Below are positions 9,391 through 19,529 of a stretch of DNA of 64,000 nt, in pieces. Every line of letters begins with the position of its first letter. The first letter of the stretch is position 1. The notes beneath the pieces are model-generated. The model ran no database searches and was not told the DNA's origin. It saw only the letters and a list, made by a program, of their open reading frames with translations. The translations under genes were made by a program, and so were the position numbers. The DNA is from Amblyomma americanum (lineage: Eukaryota; Arthropoda; Arachnida; Ixodida; Ixodidae): positions 74,059,330 to 74,123,329 of the forward strand of contig NC_135507.1 in assembly GCF_052857255.1 (NCBI RefSeq), read 5' to 3'.

Positions 9391-10047
9391 GAAAAAAAAG
9401 ACGGTCGATTTGCGTAGTTAGGCCAAATGCGAATTAGATCCCTATAGCAGTTCGATTTTCACTTCGGTTCCGGTGTTCAGATTCAGAGTTCACGGATGAC
9501 AGTTGTTCGGACATCGATAATGTGTCAGTTGCGGAACATGCGGAATTGTTCATTCTCTCCATTCCCTTACGAAAATGGTCTATAGACACTCTAAAGACTT
9601 GTTATAGACTCTATTGCCTTTCTATAGATATTTATTTTCGTCTATTAATAGTCTATAGACTGTCCATAGACAAACGTCTACTAAAAGTGTATGGCCATAA
9701 TGCTACAGATTGTCTATAAACTGTCTAGGATTTGTATTGCCCACAGACTGTTTTCTTGCGTTTGTCTATAGAGAGTCTATAGACGCTATAGATAGAAGTC
9801 TGTGGACATTATATAGACTGTCTAAAGAAATTTTTATAAGGGTTCATAGACTCCTGGTAGTCTTCCTAAACCACTCCTGGCGCAGTGGTGCAGCGGTCAA
9901 GCGATGTACCACAGCCCTTCTATTCGCAGGTGCTGCCATAGAAGGGATTTGGGTTGCTTGGGATGGGTGGCGACCTGCAGGTTGTGCTTGCCGAGCAGTC
10001 TCTCGCAATTAAATGAGCTCCCACCTGACATGGTGGGCAGGTTGCTA
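9391..10047 (+). repeat. family B repeat, interrupted by a CCCTTA element
   Basis: Sequence on both sides of 9564-9842 matches, in order, the reverse complement of 20566-21190. The left side has 'gtcgatttgcgta' and 'cggttccggtgttcagat'. The right side has 'gtggtgcagcggtcaagcga' and 'cccttctat', then 'gagctcccacctgacatg'. The segment 'gcgcagtggtgcagcggtc' resembles an A-box-containing tRNA head. No coding capacity, type unknown. Confidence 0.8.
9564..9842. mobile_element. CCCTTA-ended TIR element, copy 2 (complete)
   Basis: Starts 'cccttacgaaaatggtctat' and ends with 'aatttttataaggg', imperfect terminal inverted repeats of about 12 bp. The interior holds at least ten variants of gtctatagac. 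It splits family B. The uninterrupted B copy (minus strand near 21010-21030) reads 'ctctacattcataaattc', while this copy has 'ctctccatt' before and 'ttcatagactc' after the element. The clean join supports a bona fide insertion with at most about 2 bp (TT) duplicated. Confidence 0.85.
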
Positions 10048-10235
10048 GATATATGCATACGCCCACCACCCGGTGGCCAGGTGAGCAGCCTGCCACAAAG
10101 CAGGCTTGAGACGTACAAAGAAACGGACGAACACACAACGGCTAAATGCGGGGAATGGTCGCGCTATAAGTGCTAGTGCACTGAAAACGGGAAGCATGAT
10201 CGAAGCCAGACGGTGTCGGCATCAATCATGACGCA

Positions 10236-10830
10236 TAATTTTTTAAAGCGAAATTTATTGCCCCAGGGCATCAATGATGGGTGAAGGTGGGATGAATGAT
10301 GTACTAGAGATTAAATGAATGGAAAAAGGTTAGCTGATTTGATGAAGTCCAGTAGAGAACGATGGTACGGTCCCTGCGTCCAGCAATGTATGAAGCAGGG
10401 TTGCTAGGTGAAAGACCTGCTGCCATCAGGTGCCGGATCCTGTAGGCTTGAGAGCTGGGCAGTCCCACAGTAAGTGATGGATGTCGGCCTCAATGTCCTC
10501 GTGTTTACATATCGGACACCCTGGCCGAGGAAACAATTCTCGGTACTGAGGCCACTTCCGAGTGATGGCTGGTTTGAGGGCAACCCCGACCCGGATCCTC
10601 CTAAGCGCAACCTCCTCTGCACGGGTAAGACAGTGGGGGAGGGTTACCGCACACGGAGGGATGAGAGCACGTGTGCGGCGCCGGAGGAGTTCCTTTCTTG
10701 ATGAAAGGAGGGTAAAAGTGTCCAAATGAAGGAGCCGAGGCGGTGATGAGTTTGTATTCGCAAGGCCGGTCGCTAAATATGCCTGGCTTTGATAGGTCAG
10801 CATATGCCGGGGGACCCACTAAAATTTTTT
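10236..10830 (-). mobile_element. I-like LINE, 3' portion
   Basis: Minus-strand coding remnant (10426-10803 plus frame-shifted pieces up to about 10819) followed by a 3' UTR ending in 'caataaatttcgctttaaaa' near 10236. It has a polyadenylation-like AATAAA and an A-rich end. 5' truncated within the RNase H / C-terminal region. Confidence 0.75.
10426..10803 (-). pseudogene. LINE ORF2 C-terminal remnant with zinc-knuckle motif
   Basis: 125 codons. The first third is unassigned apart from 'RRRTRALIPP'. The middle reads 'LTRAEEVALRRIRVGVALKP', the R-x-R segment that precedes the C-terminal Cys/His motif in I-clade elements. Then comes 'CPICKHEDIEADIHHLLWDC', an intact C-x2-C-x(n)-H-x(n)-C motif. 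Overlapping frames on the same strand (10601-10819) also read as element protein ('GPPAYADLSKPGIFSDRPCE'), which points to at least one frameshift. A remnant, not a host gene. Confidence 0.75.
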
Positions 10831-11304
10831 CATCCCTTTTTATTGCTTCCGCCGTTCACCAGGGATACTTTCTTTGGCTGGGTCATGTAGAAGCGGAGAC
10901 AAAAGTATCTATAGGCCGCGTGAGCCACGAATGAAGCCGATAGCTCTGTTGTTAGCCGCCGGGTCGAGGCTGCACTTGTGGAGGCCGAAAGCCGAACTCA
11001 CGTTCTTTAACGTGTGGTAGTGAACTGATGCAATCGCTGATAAACATGGCGCCTTGGGCTTAAATCGCTTTCAACCGTCCTAGAGACTAGACATTTGTCC
11101 TCGATGTATAGTGCACCTGCGAGCGTCAAAAGTTTACGGAAGGAGACTGTGTTGATTAAAATTAGTTAATTTGCATCATCGACGTATTACTTGAGCTTCT
11201 ATTGATTCATTGCGTAAGTCCTAGAGTGAAAATTGGGTCGCATATATTTTTTACGGGATGCACGCAAAAATGTCGATCAGGTTAAATGTTTGGGGTAATG
11301 TTGC
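10831..11304. other. unique sequence, nothing recognised
   Basis: No repeat copy or motif found. Confidence 0.4.
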
Positions 11305-11489
11305 TTTCCGAAAAGGTGCCGGTGTGCTGTGCGATGTGCGATGTCAGTTCACGTTAAATATCCCCAGGTGGTCGAAATTATTCCGGAGCCCTCCACTACA
11401 GCACCTCTTTCTTCTTTCACTTCCTCCTTTATCCCTTACCTTACGGCGCCTCGGTTCGGGTGTCGACTGAGATATGTGAGACAGTTACT
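11305..11489 (+). mobile_element. Ruka-like SINE, 5' part of a split copy
   Basis: Body from 'aaaaggtgccggtgtgctgt' to 'gatatgtgagacagttact'. The tRNA head is missing. The remaining SINE end ('gcgtcattatctttcctc' plus 'aaaaccc') is found at 12301-12330, so the SINE was cut by the LINE between. A short 'gatgtgcgatgt' duplication is present in the body. Confidence 0.85.
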
Positions 11490-11936
11490 AAGCGATGCGT
11501 GGGGCGGGGTGCTGCTTTCCACGACCATCTCCGAAAGCAGCACCGTAACCCACGCATCGCAGGAGGTGAGCGCATCGACAGCATCACCGAATGTCGCGCA
11601 CTTACGCGGTCGCAACGTGCAATGATCCTCCGCGCGCGCATTGGCTGCGTGTGGCCCGGGGAATGACGGGTGCGTCACGGAATCGCGACGAGTGATGTGT
11701 GTGACGGATGCGGTGCAGTGGAAACACTAGAACACCTGCTCCTTCGCTGTTCCGCGTTCGCCGATGCTCGTCGCGATGTGCTCGCGGCCTATAGGGCGCA
11801 GGGCATACTACCAGACTTCCTCAAGACGCTATTGTGGCCGCAGGGCAGTGCGCGCACTCGTGAGCGAACTTTGGTGAGCCTCTGTGCATTCCTCGAACAC
11901 ACGGGCTTGACGTCCCGTCTATTCTCCGTCAGGTAG
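11490..11936 (+). pseudogene. LINE ORF2 C-terminus with one in-frame stop
   Basis: One reading frame runs through the fragment: 'RGAAFHDHLRKQHRNPRIAG', 'LTRSQRAMILRARIGCVWPG', a single TGA at 11664-11666, then 'RVRHGIATSDVCDGCGAVET' and 'LEHLLLRCSAFADARRDVLA', ending 'FLEHTGLTSRLFSVR'. The Cys/His motif C-x2-C-x7-H-x4-C is intact. Apart from the nonsense codon the frame is preserved for about 145 codons, so the insertion is relatively recent. A fragment of a retrotransposon polyprotein, not a host gene. Confidence 0.85.
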
Positions 11937-12300
11937 TTACACGCAGTGACCGAACGCTCCGCGAGTTATACTTAAGACGATTAACAGCTGGACGCCCCAC
12001 TCCAGTTATAGCCAACACAGTGCTGTGCGCGTGTGTTTAATTCCTCTAAAATGAGCTAATCACGCGCACAACCTGGACACATTTCTTATTATGTAAATAG
12101 TTTGTACATATTTCTTCTCCCCTACCCTCTCTTCCTGTCCCCTCACCTCTTTCATTTCATTTCTCCATTCTGCCATGCTATCCTTCATTTCCGCTGCCCC
12201 AGCTCAGGTGCTTCAGTATCGATGGCAGATGCCGGGGCTAGCAAAAATCTTTTCCTTCCTTTTTATTATTATTTTAATAAAACCACTTACTACTACTACT
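11490..12300 (+). mobile_element. I-like LINE 3' fragment inserted into a SINE
   Basis: 5'-truncated element: ORF2 C-terminus (to the stop at 11936), then a 3' UTR ending 'attttaataaaaccactt' and (ACT)n. It lies between the two halves of a SINE. Target-like 'ttact' occurs at 11485-11489 and again at the junction with the tail, consistent with target-primed reverse transcription and a short duplication merged with the ACT tail. Confidence 0.85.
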
Positions 12301-12330
12301 ACTGCGTCATTATCTTTCCTCAAAACCCTT
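12301..12330 (+). mobile_element. Ruka-like SINE, 3' part of the split copy
   Basis: Reads 'gcgtcattatctttcctc' then 'aaaaccc', matching the usual SINE ending 'gcgccatttcctttcctc' plus 'aaaacca'. It completes the copy begun at 11305. Confidence 0.8.
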
Positions 12331-13585
12331 TTTTTTTGCTTTCCATAAGGTTTTGACTACGGGTGTACATTCATATTATTCATGCGTGTCACGTATTGCT
12401 GTGCTGTAGAAGCAACCAAAACACATTTGTCAACTCCTCGACTGGCCGCTTGCGCAGCTTTGGTGCGTAAAATATATTACTGACACTCACAACGACACAC
12501 TAACGGGACAGTTTAGCACAGGTCACTGCCTCTTGTGAGGAATACCGTGTCCTCTAATGAGGCTGTGCAGCTGACCACAGTTTCTGGTGGGTTTCTTGCA
12601 ACAAATCGAACATCAGCAGTGAGTACGTGAACTGCTGGTACAGGATCACCGGCTTATCCATCATACAAAGCGCGTCGTTGCGTTCAAGGTGAAAAAAAAA
12701 ATCGAGCTGGTAACGAAAAGGGCACGCACATTAGTAGCGGGGTATGTCCTACGAATAATATGGGCATCTGAACCGAGGCATCCATCATAAAAGTGCCAAG
12801 GTTTGCCACTATAGAAATGCTAAGACGTGTAAAAAATCGCTGCAACTGTACAGGTGTTCGCGCGGCTGAAATCGCCGTTATACGACGAGACTGCAATCAT
12901 AGCGAATGCGCGTGCCGCTGAGCAAGCAGGCCCGTACTGAAAGCAGAGAGGAGATATTGCCCGTGTTCCCCGCTTTGGCCGAAGCTGGAAGTGGACACAC
13001 TAGCCGATCGAAAGAGAGAGAGAGAGAGGGGGGGGGAGAGGGTAGGCCGACAGCTTAAAGAGATGATGCGACCGCCGCTTGAGCTCGTGACCGCATTCCC
13101 GGCTTCTTTTTTCATTCAGTGTTCTTTCGCGCGGAACGCTGCCTCTGTATGCGGCAGCAGTGGCGACTGCCGGTGCTTTCCAATCGAACCGCTCCGTCGC
13201 TCCTTATAGACACGTGTATAGAGATGTACCTTCCTCCTTCTGCGTGCCTTTATGAAGCGACCGTATGCGATGGCGGGAGTGGGGCAGGCTACGCTCTGAA
13301 GGCAGAACTCGGGCTGCGCTCTCTGCGTTATACAGCGGACAACCACGGAAAGTTGTGCAGGTTTTATGCGATTGGATTATAAGCCTAATCGGGGGGAAAA
13401 AATGACGGTAATAAAATTCACTCTTTGGTTTGAGAGAAGTGACGTCACCGTACCGGAAAATGACAACTATACGTTTGTGCCGCAATCTTGAGACACCTAC
13501 GGGGAAACCTCAAACACCTGCTAGATTACCCGAAGGGACGTTTGGTTGTATGCAGACAATCGGGTATGGGGACCACAAACGCTTT
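12331..13585. other. unique sequence, nothing recognised
   Basis: Includes a short GA/G-rich tract at 13013-13042. Overlapping frames around 12991-13485 have no motifs. Confidence 0.4.
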
Positions 13586-13828
13586 ATGGTTGGTGTTTTA
13601 TGCTTGGGTGTTTAACGTCCCAAAGCGACTCAGGCTATGAGGGACGCCGTAGTGAAGGGCTCCGTAAATTTCGACCACCTGGGGTTCTTCAACGTGCACT
13701 GACATCGCACAGCACACGGGCCTCTAGACTTTTGTCTCCGTCGAAATTCCACCGCCGCGGCCGGGATCGAACCCCCTTCTATCGGGTCAGCAGCTGAGCG
13801 CCATAACCACTCATCCACCGCGGCGGCC
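13586..13828 (-). mobile_element. Ruka-like SINE, short-body subtype, full length
   Basis: On the minus strand the tRNA-like head has A-box 'tggatgagtggttatggcgc' and B-box 'gggttcgatcccggcc'. The body follows to 'ctcatagcctgagtcgcttt' and 'gggacgttaaacaccca'. This subtype lacks the TTACGGCGCGG...GAGACAG segment and the ATT tail of the long subtype. The same subtype occurs at 56832-57071 and 63751-63985. Confidence 0.9.
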
Positions 13829-13855
13829 CGATAAGTAAGAGTACTTGTGAATTCT

Positions 13856-14070
13856 TCCGACGGTAGAACTGCGTACATCACCAACTGAAGGGACAGTTAA
13901 CAATATGCATCCACCGGTTCGTGACCGCGCATTCAAAGAAAGAAAAAAAAACAGATATTTAGGATTTCCTGTGAATTTTTTTTTCTTTGATAATGAACGG
14001 TCGCAAACCGGTGGATGCTTACTGTTAACGGTCCCTTCAGGTGGTGAAGTACGCAGTTCTACCGTCGGAT
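13856..14070. mobile_element. foldback element with ~95-bp inverted arms
   Basis: Left arm 'tccgacggtagaactgcgta' (13856 on) returns inverted and complementary at the right end ('acgcagttctaccgtcgga'). Both arms carry the 'gggac.gttaaca', 'gcatccaccggtt' and A-run landmarks in mirrored order. A spacer of about 20 nt separates the arms. Very short, non-coding, and no second copy seen in the window. Confidence 0.85.
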
Positions 14071-15054
14071 TTTTATAGGAATAAACAGTTATTATGCTCT
14101 GCTGGGACGGTGTACCGCTTAAAAACTCATCGTATGCCCTCCAAAGAACTAGTGGGGAGATGCCTGGCGTAAGGTGGTGTGGCCAAACGAATTGTGGATT
14201 ATTTACGAATCCAGCGAGGCGCACATACCGTAGCCCTTAACTAGAGTATCCTTAACTTAGGCTAACCGCACAAAAAGTAATTAATTTAGTCTCCGATGTA
14301 GTTGAAACAAGCGCCTCACTAACACCGCAACGCCGCGTGGCTCGTACTGGCGGTAACACTTAATCAATTTAGAAGCTGGACAAATTTATGGCGCAGTGCA
14401 TGTGTAACGCCTGGCTGCTCCCGCGTAGATGTTAATTATTACATGGCTGAATAAATGGTGGACGTGCTCCCGCAGCGAATCTCATGCGCCGAAAAGTACT
14501 GGGCACTAGTGTGTTCTATTTAACAGTGGTCCTCTTGTTTGTTTTTCCTCCAGTCTTAGCCGGACAGCGCGCTCCGTAGAGCCCCCCCCCCCCCCCCCCC
14601 CAAGCTGCACCGTTTTAGGAGCGGGACGGGGACTCCTCCGCGTGGTAAACGAGACATGCTAATGAGGCTGTATCAAAACACATTAGGAGGAGCGGCTACC
14701 TACACGCATGCCAGGCCGACTAAAAGTACCACGTCGTAGACAGTTGCGTGCATTACTGCACGTAGGCTCCATGGCACTAAACCTGCAGCCTCACATCTTT
14801 CATTATAGTATTTAAGATAGATTAATCCCACATGCCCCACATATAAAAAACACCCCAAGGGTACCGCGTTTGCCGGAAAGCATGTGAATAGGCCTTATCA
14901 TGAATCTAGTTATATGATAAAATGAAAAAGAAAGTCCGGCCAGCACTGAAACCGACAAGAATCCGGCATCTACAGCAGCAACGGACCTGTCACTGCCTAC
15001 AGCGCCGCATCTTATTACGCTGCTTTGATGAAGAGACCCGATGATTAACTGATG
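14071..15054. other. unique sequence with C20 run
   Basis: A run of 20 C occupies 14582-14601. A 164-codon minus-strand frame (14812-15306) crosses into the next repeat and has no recognisable motif. I do not call it a gene. Confidence 0.4.
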
Positions 15055-15645
15055 TCCTTGGGCGAGTTGGTTCATGCTCCTTGGATATTTCAAAACAGCG
15101 CGAAGAAGACAGGACGGGCTCTGACTACCAATTGATTTCATTACGTGATCAGAGCAGAGATTCACAGCCTGACGCTGTCGCTCCGTGCGCAATACAACAC
15201 CGACAAAAAACAGCAAACTGTACCCACGTGCTATGGAAGATACGACAACAGAACCTGTAAAGAGGGATAGCCATTGGCAAGCACTCTTTCCAGCTTTGCT
15301 TCTCATGTACGCGGGTTAATGACCTTATATTCCATGATCAAGAGGAATAAACGGGCTTGGACAGAGCATATCATGGGAAGGCAAGATATTAAGGGTAACG
15401 GAGTGGATTCCAAGAGAAGGCAAGCGTAGCAGAGGGCGGCAGAAGGTTTAGTTTACGTGGGCACGAGGGTTTAGTTTACACTTTTTTGTCGATATTGTTT
15501 TGCGCACGGAATGACGGGTAAGGCTATGAATCTGCGCTTTCATCATGTAATAAACTCAGTTGATAGTCACAGCCTGTCCTGTTATTAAGTGTTGCTTTTG
15601 CGTCCTGTCTTCTACGTGCTGTTTTAAAGGTCGAACTTAAAGTCT
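15055..15645. repeat. candidate GGGCGAGTTGG-headed hairpin element, interrupted
   Basis: Head 'cttgggcgagttggttca' at 15058-15075, then arm 'aaaacagcgcgaagaagaca' and 'ggac'. An inverted partner 'gtcctgtcttctacgtgctg' plus 'tttta' lies near 15605-15630. About 490 bp separate the arms and include an RTE piece, so I infer an interrupted hairpin element like those at 46252-46396 and 61510-61664. Confidence 0.45.
15335..15465 (+). mobile_element. RTE-like LINE fragment
   Basis: Contains 'acgggcttggacagagcata' and 'ggtaacggagtggattccaa', colinear with 8525-8640 and 47580-47690. A short internal fragment with no open frame. Confidence 0.8.
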
Positions 15646-17655
15646 GGTCACTCAACCTTTCGTGCGAAAAGATGCATTAGGTGCTGAAGCAAAAATTCAT
15701 TCAGGAGGTTTGACGGGGCCTTGCATCATTTTGCATGACAGCAAAAATCTACTGACATAAAAGACGCAGTATACTCTGTAATAGAAAGTCGGAATACATC
15801 TCAGACGCAAATGTAATCGTGCAAAAGAGAGATGCTTTGCACTTAAAATGGAACAATGAATGACCAACACATATTGTTTAGTAAAATAGTTGTATCTGAC
15901 AAGCACTGATGCTAAAAACCAGTTTTCTGTTAAGGGAACAGTTTACGAGTTGAGCGAGCTCAGAACATCTGACACAGTTAAGCTGATCATCTGACGGCCG
16001 TAATTCGTCCGCACTAACGACACCCTTCAGTTGTTGCGTTCTTATGTTATATCGCTTACACTGCTAGGATTCATCGCGTTTGCGAGACAAGTTTGGCACA
16101 GAGAAATTAAACAGATTTCATTTATAAAGACCCGTGATCACTTCCTTGTGGACTTCTTTTATTTAGCTACATTTTTCATGTTCATAAAATTTATCCTCTC
16201 CACGTCTTAGGATCAAAATCATCCCAAAAAAAGTAACAAGAGTGAAGTATATCGGCCCTGATGCTCCATGGTCCCGGACTTTTTGCCCGCCTCCGGGCCC
16301 AGGAGGTGATAGCGATATTATCATTGCAACCCTGCCACTCGAGCGGGCCCATTGCAAGTCGCATGCCGAAGCGTTCATAAAAGGAACAGCTTCTACAGCG
16401 TCCACGCCCCATTCGGCATGCGCCTGATACCTCAGGCCTGCTTGGACAGCATTCATTTTTTGCAGCAGGAAAACGCAAGGGTTTTGATTACACTGACGCT
16501 GACAGCAACGATGGATATCCGGAGGAAAGTGCACTTCACACAGCCATTCCCTCTAACGGAAGCAAGGAAAGCATTATTACCGCGCGGAAGGTAATTAGAA
16601 ACGTAAGCGAAAACAATAAGCATTCATTAAGAACGCTCACCCGAGCGGGTTCAGTCAAGACTCAGAATAGATGAGTAGTTGAAGGAGAGCGTCTAAATGA
16701 CGTCGTGCTTGAAGTTGACCCAGCAGCCCATTCTTCAATCCCCCCATCGTACTTCGCCACGCCTGTCGCGCCCTTTCTGCTGTAACGTCATTTTAGCAAC
16801 TTGCTTGACTGATCAACGTGCTGCTGAGTTAAGAACAAACCTCTTCCAAGAGTTGTTTCATACGAGCAAGGTTACCGCAACTCGCGAAACAAGGTCAGCG
16901 AGGCATCAACTTGACTAGTTGACTCTGACGTTTAAAGAGAACATCGCAAAACAGTGAGGAATGAGTGGCCGACAAGAGCCGTCAGAAGATAAGGCAATGC
17001 ATTGGCATGCACGTATATTGATGCCACGCCCGATGGCGCCGTAGATTGGTCGAAAACACGTCTTCAGATTGCACAGCGCTGCATAGAATTGCATGCGTAG
17101 ATGCGGTGCGCACGCGTACCCTAGTTTGAACGCGCTGCTGTGTATGCGTGCGCGGACGCGTGGCTCTCGAAGCGAACGTGGATGAAGTGTGCCGGCGAGC
17201 GCTGCAAGTTGCAAGGGTGGCGATCCGAAGTCGAACGCTCGATTAGTCCGAGTACTCCTTGCTAGACAGGAGGCGCTTGGCGCGTGCGCGCTCTTGACAC
17301 GTTAGCAGACGCGGGTGAAAAGAAAGAAGCGAAAAAGATCAGTTAGGAACAAAGAGAAAAACGAACAACTAAGCCTGCTTACTGACGTGACCAGGGACCG
17401 CGATTGAACGCAACTACGCTTTTCCTCCGCCCTTCGCCTCTTTCGTTTTCTTTTTTTTTTCTTTTGCTTTCATAGTGGCGAGGGGTTGACCGGTTTTACG
17501 TCTGCCGACCGTTTCTATTTCGACGCTTGGCAGGCGGCGTTTCTTTTCGTCTTCGTATAAGGCGGGCGTCGCCTAGATTCGGCTCCCTGAGCGCAGTGCT
17601 CGTTTCTTGATTTCTCTTTTTTCGTACACTCTTTTTTTTTTCGGCCACTAAGAGG
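15646..17655. other. unique sequence, nothing recognised
   Basis: 16163-16620 has overlapping frames on both strands (for example minus 16163-16534, 123 codons, with 'LSPPGPGGGQKVRDHGASGP') that I cannot assign. A 'cttcgtataaggcgggcgtc' stretch at 17550 looks TATA-like but there is no supporting gene downstream. Confidence 0.35.
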
Positions 17656-17946
17656 CTATTTAACCGCCTCTATCGTCAGTGCTTCAGCTGCCTTTGCTTG
17701 TTTGTATTCTGCGTTCTTCGGCTGTCTCTTCTGCAAGCGAGGACCTGCTGCGACCATTTCAGTCTCGATTTTATATACGTACATATTTTTTTCTGGTCCT
17801 GTTATCATCATGATAGAGAGCTTCGGAGCCTCGAGCGAGGGCAGATCTGTCATACTGACTTCTTCCGTATCTATGGTACCATTTTGGGACTCGTTTGTTT
17901 TACATGGGCTCACATATCTGGGAGGAAAAAAGTCCTTGGCTGTCAT
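17656..17946 (-). CDS. hypothetical small ORF (96 codons), doubtful
   Basis: Starts at ATG and ends in a stop. The amino-acid mix is balanced, with no low-complexity runs: 'MTAKDFFPPRYVSPCKTNES', an acidic middle 'TDLPSLEAPKLSIMMITGPE', and a Lys/Ala-rich end 'NAEYKQAKAAEALTIEAVK'. That makes it look more protein-like than most frames here. No family recognised and no repeat homology. Overlapping frames of similar length on the plus strand (17698-17955, 17702-17968) reduce confidence. It could be a short exon or a chance frame. Confidence 0.15.
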   Translation of the reverse strand: MTAKDFFPPRYVSPCKTNESQNGTIDTEEVSMTDLPSLEAPKLSIMMITGPEKNMYVYKIETEMVAAGPRLQKRQPKNAEYKQAKAAEALTIEAVK

Positions 17947-18669
17947 GGAACCTGAACGAGTGTTTTAGACAACCGCCTTGTGTCTGATGGTTATCCCGAT
18001 ACGTGCGTCATGGTGTCGTCTGGTATTAAGCGTTTATATACATTTTTTTTCTTTGCAAAAAGAGGAAGGCGGAACAAGCCGATCCAGAAGACTCGTAGAC
18101 TTAGGTCACCCATTGCAAGGAGCGCGATTTAATCGCTGTGCGAGCTTCTGGAAAGTCAAGAAATGTGGGACGCTTTGCTTATCTGTCCCAAAATTAGCGC
18201 GGGTAGCAACGAATTACCCAGACGTCGACGTTCGTAATAACTTGTCTGTTACGAAATTGCGCTGCGCTAGCTGTTGCATGCGCCGAGAAGCAGGAAAATG
18301 AGATAGTAATAGAGAGCAAGGAAAGGATAGCAATTGGTTTGAAATAATTAGCTGGATGCATTAGAAGACATCGCTTTTTATTAAAATAAATCTTTGCTTT
18401 TTTTCTGTAACGTCGCGCTTGCGCTCGCAGAAAACTGGCAAGAGCGGAATTCACGCGCAAACAAAGCGAGAGATAACTTAAGTAGCTAGATAACCGCTTA
18501 CTTGCACTAAGGTGGACGCAGCGTGCTCAGTAATGACGGGGAGTTTTAAACCCGAGGAAAGGAAAAATTGGAGCTGAAAAGATTTTGAGACCTCTTGACA
18601 TCCATTTCATGGTGCATATTTCATCACCTACTCCTCACTTTTTGATTTTGGATAAAACTGTTCCAGATA
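17947..18669. other. unique sequence, nothing recognised
   Basis: No repeat or coding motif identified. Confidence 0.4.
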
Positions 18670-19130
18670 AACATAGCAGTGTGCGAATATTAGAAAAATT
18701 TTGAATAGCAAATCGAGCATCCTCTGAATCGATTATTCGAACGAATCTTGGAGGTTATGACTCATACGTAGCTGTCGCCTGTCTCATGTCCTGAGATGCT
18801 CTAGAAATTGTTCTCTTTCGTCATCGATAGCAAAAGGTAATTTATCTATATGTTTAACTTGACGGTCGCAGAGTACACATACTGACTTCGTATTGCGACG
18901 TCTTAGTAGAAATTAGTGTTGCGTCTTTTAACAGCTATTGCTTCAACTCCATAAGTTATAGCACCATACCACAGCGCCGGCGCTGGCTCTTCAATGTTTC
19001 ACACGATTTCTGGTTTTGTACGAATATTCGTACAAGTAGCGAGTATTAGTACAAATATTCGGTTCGTATTTGATTCGGTTTTTAGCTACACTATTCGTAT
19101 TCTATTCGGTTTCGTAAAGTACTATCCGCT
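18670..19130 (+). repeat. family E repeat (ATTCG-rich)
   Basis: Two ATTCG-rich blocks, 18670-18760 ('gtgcgaatattagaaaaatt', 'cgattattcgaacgaat') and 19010-19130 ('tacgaatattcgtacaagta', 'ttgattcggtttttagctac'), separated by about 250 bp. The second block matches the reverse complement of 40415-40560 almost end to end. A weaker relative is at 41395-41590. Confidence 0.65.
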
Positions 19131-19204
19131 CACTCCTTGCTAAATGGCATTGATTTGATCATGTGCACCAAAGCAATAACTCACAAACACAAGCACTCGC
19201 CCAA

Positions 19205-19245
19205 AGCGTTAGTCGCTTTGGGACGATAAACCCCATAAACCAACC
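19205..19245 (+). mobile_element. SINE 3' end fragment
   Basis: 'gtcgctttgggacgataaac' plus 'cccataaaccaacc' matches the end of the short-body SINE subtype. Nothing of the head or body is present upstream. Confidence 0.65.
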
Positions 19246-19314
19246 GACAAACACCTTCAGAACACGGGTACGTATACATACCACAGCAGCTAATTAGGGC
19301 CGCAATTTTTCGAT

Positions 19315-19529
<215 letters not shown>

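Noticed and set aside
9564..9842. CRISPR-like array suggested by repeated tctatagac
   Set aside because: Spacing is irregular, repeats are about 10 bp and palindromic, there are no cas genes and the genome is eukaryotic. It lies within a TIR element.
11305..12300. SINE-LINE chimera made by template switching
   Set aside because: The missing SINE 3' end was found right after the LINE tail (12301-12330), so the LINE simply inserted into a SINE.
17540..17640. LTR-retrotransposon promoter (TATAAG with downstream initiator-like text)
   Set aside because: No matching second LTR, primer-binding site or gag/pol coding found in the window.
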